A stretch of DNA of 9,365 nucleotides from contig CALXWF010000124.1 in NCBI GenBank assembly GCA_944392285.1, forward strand, positions 1 through 9,365. The letters are read 5' to 3'. Below are positions 6,829 through 9,365 of the stretch, one piece after another. The notes under the pieces were generated by a model. It saw only the letters and a list, made by a program, of their open reading frames with translations. It was not told the DNA's origin and ran no database searches. The position numbers and the translations under genes were made by a program. Positions within the stretch are counted from its first letter, which is position 1. Each line of letters starts with the position of its first letter. This DNA comes from an uncultured Alphaproteobacteria bacterium (GTDB lineage Bacteria > Pseudomonadota > Alphaproteobacteria > RF32 > CAG-239).

Positions 6829-9051
6829 ATGGCTGAAACTGCTGAAAAAATAAAAGATGTCCACCTTGCTGAAGAGCTCAGCAACCGCTATTTGTCTTAT
6901 GCTATGTCGACGATTGTTGACCGTGCTTTGCCCGATGTTCGTGACGGATTAAAGCCTGTGCATCGTCGCTTGCTTTATGCAATGCGGCAGTTAAAGTTGG
7001 ACGCAAAATCCGGATATAAAAAATGTGCGCGTGTCGTTGGTGATGTTATCGGTAAATATCACCCGCATGGTGATACGGCGGTCTATGGGGCCATGTGCCG
7101 TCTGGCGCAAGATTTTTCGGTGCGTTATCCTTTGGTAGACGGGCAGGGCAACTTCGGAAACATTGACGGTGATAATCCGGCGGCCATGCGTTATACTGAG
7201 GCACGCTTAACCGAGTTTGCCATGGCTTTGATGGAAGGCCTGAATGAAAATGCGGTAGATTTTCGCGATACTTATGACGGCGAAGATTCCGAGCCGGTTG
7301 TTATGCCGGGTATGGTGCCAAACCTTTTATGTAACGGTTCGGCAGGTATTGCGGTTGGTATGGCCACCAATGTTCCGCCGCATAATTTGAGCGAAATCTG
7401 TGATGCTCTGCTGATGATTATTGATAATCCCGAGGTGACAACCGAGCCATTGGTCCGCAAGATTAAAGGGCCTGATTTTCCGACCGGCGGTGTAATTGTT
7501 GATAGTTTTCAAACAATTTTAACGGCCTATGAGCAGGGGCGCGGCAGTTTTCGCATTCGAGCCAAATGGAGCAAGGAAGACCTCGGACATGGTCAATATC
7601 AAATCGTTGTAACCGAAATCCCTTATCAAGTTCAAAAATCCAAGCTGATAGAGAAGATTGCCCAGCTGATTGAAGAGCGCAAAGTTCCTCTTTTAAGTGA
7701 TGTCAGAGATGAATCTTCTCATGATATTCGCATAGTTTTGGAGCCCAAAAATCGCACGGTCGATGCAAATTTGCTTATGGAACATTTATTTAAGCAAACA
7801 GAGCTTGAATCTCGTTTCGGGATGAATATGAATGTTTTAGACTCTGACGGTGTTCCGCGTGTGATGGGCATAAAGGATATTTTGCTTGAGTTTTTAAGAC
7901 ACCGCATGAGTGTTTTACAGCGCAGAGTTACATATCGTTTAGATAAGATAAATGCCCGTTTGGAAATTTTGTCCGGCTATTTGATTGCCTATTTAAATCT
8001 GGACGAAATTATTCGCATTATTCGTGAAGAAGACGACCCTAAAGCCAAAATGATGGACAAATTTGCTTTGAGCGAAAATCAGGCAGAAGCAATTTTGAAT
8101 ATGAAATTGCGCTCTTTGCGCAAACTTGAAGAAAGCGAAATCAGACAAGAATTTGAAGATTTATCGAGCGAAAAAGGCGAGCTTGAGGCTCTGCTGGCAG
8201 ATGAAGGCAAGCGTTGGACCGCTATTGCCGGTGAGATAAAACAAATTAAAGAAAAATTTGGTAAGAAGACAGCCTTAGGACGCCGTCGCACGGATTTTGC
8301 TGAGATTGCCGAAGACGTTGAAGTTCCGCTGGAAGCCTTAATTGAAAAAGAGCCGATAACGATTCTTTTGTCGCAAAAAGGCTGGATAAGATGCTTAAAA
8401 GGGCATGTTTCTTTAGATGAAGAGTTTAAGTTTAAAGATGATGACAGTCTGCAATTTGCGCTTCATGCCCAAACCACCGACAAAATTATCTTATTTGATA
8501 CCAACGGCAAATTTTTCAATGTTTCCGCCAATGAAATTCCGAGCGGACGCGGTTTTGGTCAACCGCTGCGTCTGATGATAGATTTAAGCATTAATGACAA
8601 TATTGCCGCCATGTTTGTTTATGAGCCCAAAGCATCATATTTGATAGCCTCAAACATTGGGCGCGGTTTTGTCGTTGATGAAAACCACATCATTGCCCAG
8701 ACCAGAAACGGCCGCAAGATTATGAATTTGGCAGACAAAGAAATCTCTATCTTTTGTAAGAAGATAGTCGGTGACATGGTTGCCATTATCGGAGATAACC
8801 GCAAACTCTTAATTTTTAAGATGGAAGAAGTCCCGACCATGGCCAGGGGCCGCGGGGTCAGCTTACAAAAATATAAAGACGGCGGTTTATCGGATATTCA
8901 GATTTTCAATGAATCTGAAGGCTTCAGCTTCAGCCGCAACGGAGGTATCAAAACCGAGACAGACTTGTTAACCTGGCTCGGACATCGGGCTCAAGTCGGC
9001 AAGCTGGCACCTTTCGGTTTTCCCAAGAGTAACAAATTTTTTAAGGAATAA
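6829..9051 (+). CDS. parC: DNA topoisomerase IV subunit A
   Basis: ParC is the DNA-cleaving subunit of topoisomerase IV, which with ParE decatenates daughter chromosomes. The breakage-reunion domain spans about residues 15-480, with LPDVRDGLKPVHRRLLYAM (34-52), YHPHGD (77-82) and the catalytic pair Arg121-Tyr122 in MRYTEARL. A coiled-coil segment (about 365-475) carries the DNA gate. The C-terminal region (about 500-740) is a short, divergent beta-pinwheel. I call ParC rather than GyrA because the total is only 740 residues, no GyrA box (QRRGGKG-like) is visible in the tail, and recO is the neighbour as in other alphaproteobacteria. The quinolone-contact region reads GDTAVYGAM, with Thr83 and Gly87. 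Gly87 occupies the position that is Asp87 in E. coli GyrA and Glu84 in E. coli ParC. The gene ends 39 bases before a strong terminator, so it is probably last in its operon. Confidence 0.95.
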   Translation: MAETAEKIKDVHLAEELSNRYLSYAMSTIVDRALPDVRDGLKPVHRRLLYAMRQLKLDAKSGYKKCARVVGDVIGKYHPHGDTAVYGAMCRLAQDFSVRYPLVDGQGNFGNIDGDNPAAMRYTEARLTEFAMALMEGLNENAVDFRDTYDGEDSEPVVMPGMVPNLLCNGSAGIAVGMATNVPPHNLSEICDALLMIIDNPEVTTEPLVRKIKGPDFPTGGVIVDSFQTILTAYEQGRGSFRIRAKWSKEDLGHGQYQIVVTEIPYQVQKSKLIEKIAQLIEERKVPLLSDVRDESSHDIRIVLEPKNRTVDANLLMEHLFKQTELESRFGMNMNVLDSDGVPRVMGIKDILLEFLRHRMSVLQRRVTYRLDKINARLEILSGYLIAYLNLDEIIRIIREEDDPKAKMMDKFALSENQAEAILNMKLRSLRKLEESEIRQEFEDLSSEKGELEALLADEGKRWTAIAGEIKQIKEKFGKKTALGRRRTDFAEIAEDVEVPLEALIEKEPITILLSQKGWIRCLKGHVSLDEEFKFKDDDSLQFALHAQTTDKIILFDTNGKFFNVSANEIPSGRGFGQPLRLMIDLSINDNIAAMFVYEPKASYLIASNIGRGFVVDENHIIAQTRNGRKIMNLADKEISIFCKKIVGDMVAIIGDNRKLLIFKMEEVPTMARGRGVSLQKYKDGGLSDIQIFNESEGFSFSRNGGIKTETDLLTWLGHRAQVGKLAPFGFPKSNKFFKE

Positions 9052-9059
9052 AGCCGATT

Positions 9060-9075
9060 AGGCTTGACAAAGCCT
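9060..9075 (+). other. Small hairpin just after parC
   Basis: AGGCTT (9060-9065) pairs with AAGCCT (9070-9075) around the 4-base loop GACA. It is followed by GAAAAA, not a T-run, so it is not a terminator itself. It precedes the strong terminator by 15 bases and might protect the 3' end of the message. A 6-bp stem can also arise by chance. Confidence 0.4.
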
Positions 9076-9090
9076 GAAAAATATAAGAAT

Positions 9091-9125
9091 ATCGTTCCTG
9101 TTGCATATAACAGGAACGATTTTTT
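9091..9125 (+). terminator. Rho-independent terminator of the kdsA-recO-parC transcript
   Basis: A 12-bp perfect stem (9091-9102 with 9109-9120) encloses the 6-base loop GCATAT. It runs straight into six T residues (9120-9125). It lies 39 bases after the parC stop codon and is the clearest rightward terminator in the window. Confidence 0.92.
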
Positions 9126-9167
9126 ATGAATAAAGCAAGTTGTTTTATAAAGTCATCTCGAAAAAAG

Positions 9168-9193
9168 CCCTCTAGAGGATAACTCTAGCAGGG
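9168..9193 (+). other. Stem-loop in the leader of the last gene
   Basis: CCCTCTAGAG (9168-9177) pairs with CTCTAG plus AGGG (9183-9193) over 10 base pairs, with one bulged C at 9189 and the 5-base loop GATAA. An 8-base palindrome, GAACGTTC, overlaps its right edge at 9193-9200. No T-run follows directly. It lies between the parC terminator and the next gene and could be a leader structure or operator. I recognise no riboswitch class here and see no convincing promoter boxes. Confidence 0.4.
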
Positions 9194-9274
9194 AACGTTC
9201 TTATTTTCCACCCGCCGGATTTAAAGGCAAAATTTCCAAAATAGTTTAACTTTAGTTCTGACAACAGGTGAAAT

Positions 9275-9365
9275 ATGTCAACATCTATCATTGCACGCGG
9301 CCAACTCCGCAAAGAAGAAAAAGAATTTATTATCCGCCGTCTTGAGAGCAGGGACATTCCCGAGC
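9275..9365 (+). CDS. Start of an unidentified protein, possibly a GNAT-type acetyltransferase (runs off the window)
   Basis: Thirty codons are open from an ATG at 9275 to the window end. AGGTG at 9266-9270 provides a ribosome binding site with a short 4-base spacer. The N-terminus is polar and charged, with no signal peptide or membrane segment. The segment FIIRRLESRDIPE resembles the first beta-strand and helix of GNAT N-acetyltransferases, which often begin with a pattern like IRRLTPxDxP, but the acetyl-CoA site is not in view. The gene stands alone after the parC terminator, so it should have its own promoter in the 150-base leader. That it is coding is likely; the family is a guess. Confidence 0.55.
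   Translation, partial: MSTSIIARGQLRKEEKEFIIRRLESRDIPE

Noticed and set aside
6829..9051. Gyrase subunit A (gyrA) as an alternative to parC.
   Set aside because: The protein is shorter than usual GyrA, I see no GyrA box in the C-terminal region, and recO adjacency is typical of parC in alphaproteobacteria.
9126..9182. An 18-residue plus-strand open frame starting in the T-run of the parC terminator.
   Set aside because: It has no ribosome binding site, begins right after a terminator, and its end falls in a stem-loop. Nothing supports translation.

Overview
This window looks like a piece of the chromosome of a Gram-negative alphaproteobacterium with moderately AT-rich DNA. It holds seven complete housekeeping genes and the start of an eighth. 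The taxon is inferred from three things. A parvulin-type PpiD homologue is divergent from a tpiA-secG-pyrG-kdsA run, an order I associate with Alphaproteobacteria. RecO and ParC are of the alphaproteobacterial type and sit side by side. The SecG core also matches that group. KdsA implies a Kdo-containing lipopolysaccharide. I could not search a database, so a finer placement (for example an uncultured, low-GC, host-associated Rhodospirillales-like lineage) is only a guess.

Layout. Positions 1-252 are non-coding: a GC-richer, repeat-like segment with a palindrome, a leftward promoter candidate, and the ppiD terminator. ppiD (253-2133, minus strand) encodes a membrane-anchored periplasmic folding factor. 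A 183-base divergent promoter region separates it from the rightward genes. These are tpiA (glycolysis), secG (Sec translocon), pyrG (CTP synthesis), kdsA (Kdo-8-phosphate synthesis), recO (recombinational repair) and parC (topoisomerase IV). A strong terminator follows parC. After a structured 150-base leader comes the first 30 codons of another rightward gene, possibly a GNAT-type acetyltransferase.

How the genes relate. tpiA and secG are 19 bases apart and probably co-transcribed. Strong hairpins lie between secG and pyrG and between pyrG and kdsA, so these may be partly separate transcription units or attenuated read-through units. kdsA, recO and parC are packed tightly (a 1-base stop/start overlap, then a 4-base gap) and look like one operon. 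CTP from PyrG is the co-substrate that activates Kdo, so pyrG-kdsA is a sensible pairing. PpiD and SecG both serve protein export. RecO and ParC serve DNA maintenance and appear to come from a different ancestral cluster.

I found no mobile element, CRISPR array, tRNA, rRNA or defence system, and no evidence of an undescribed multi-gene system. The most notable points are a 13-bp perfect inverted repeat inside the start of recO, a glycine at the acidic quinolone-contact position of ParC, the kdsA/recO junction, and the repeat-like left edge.
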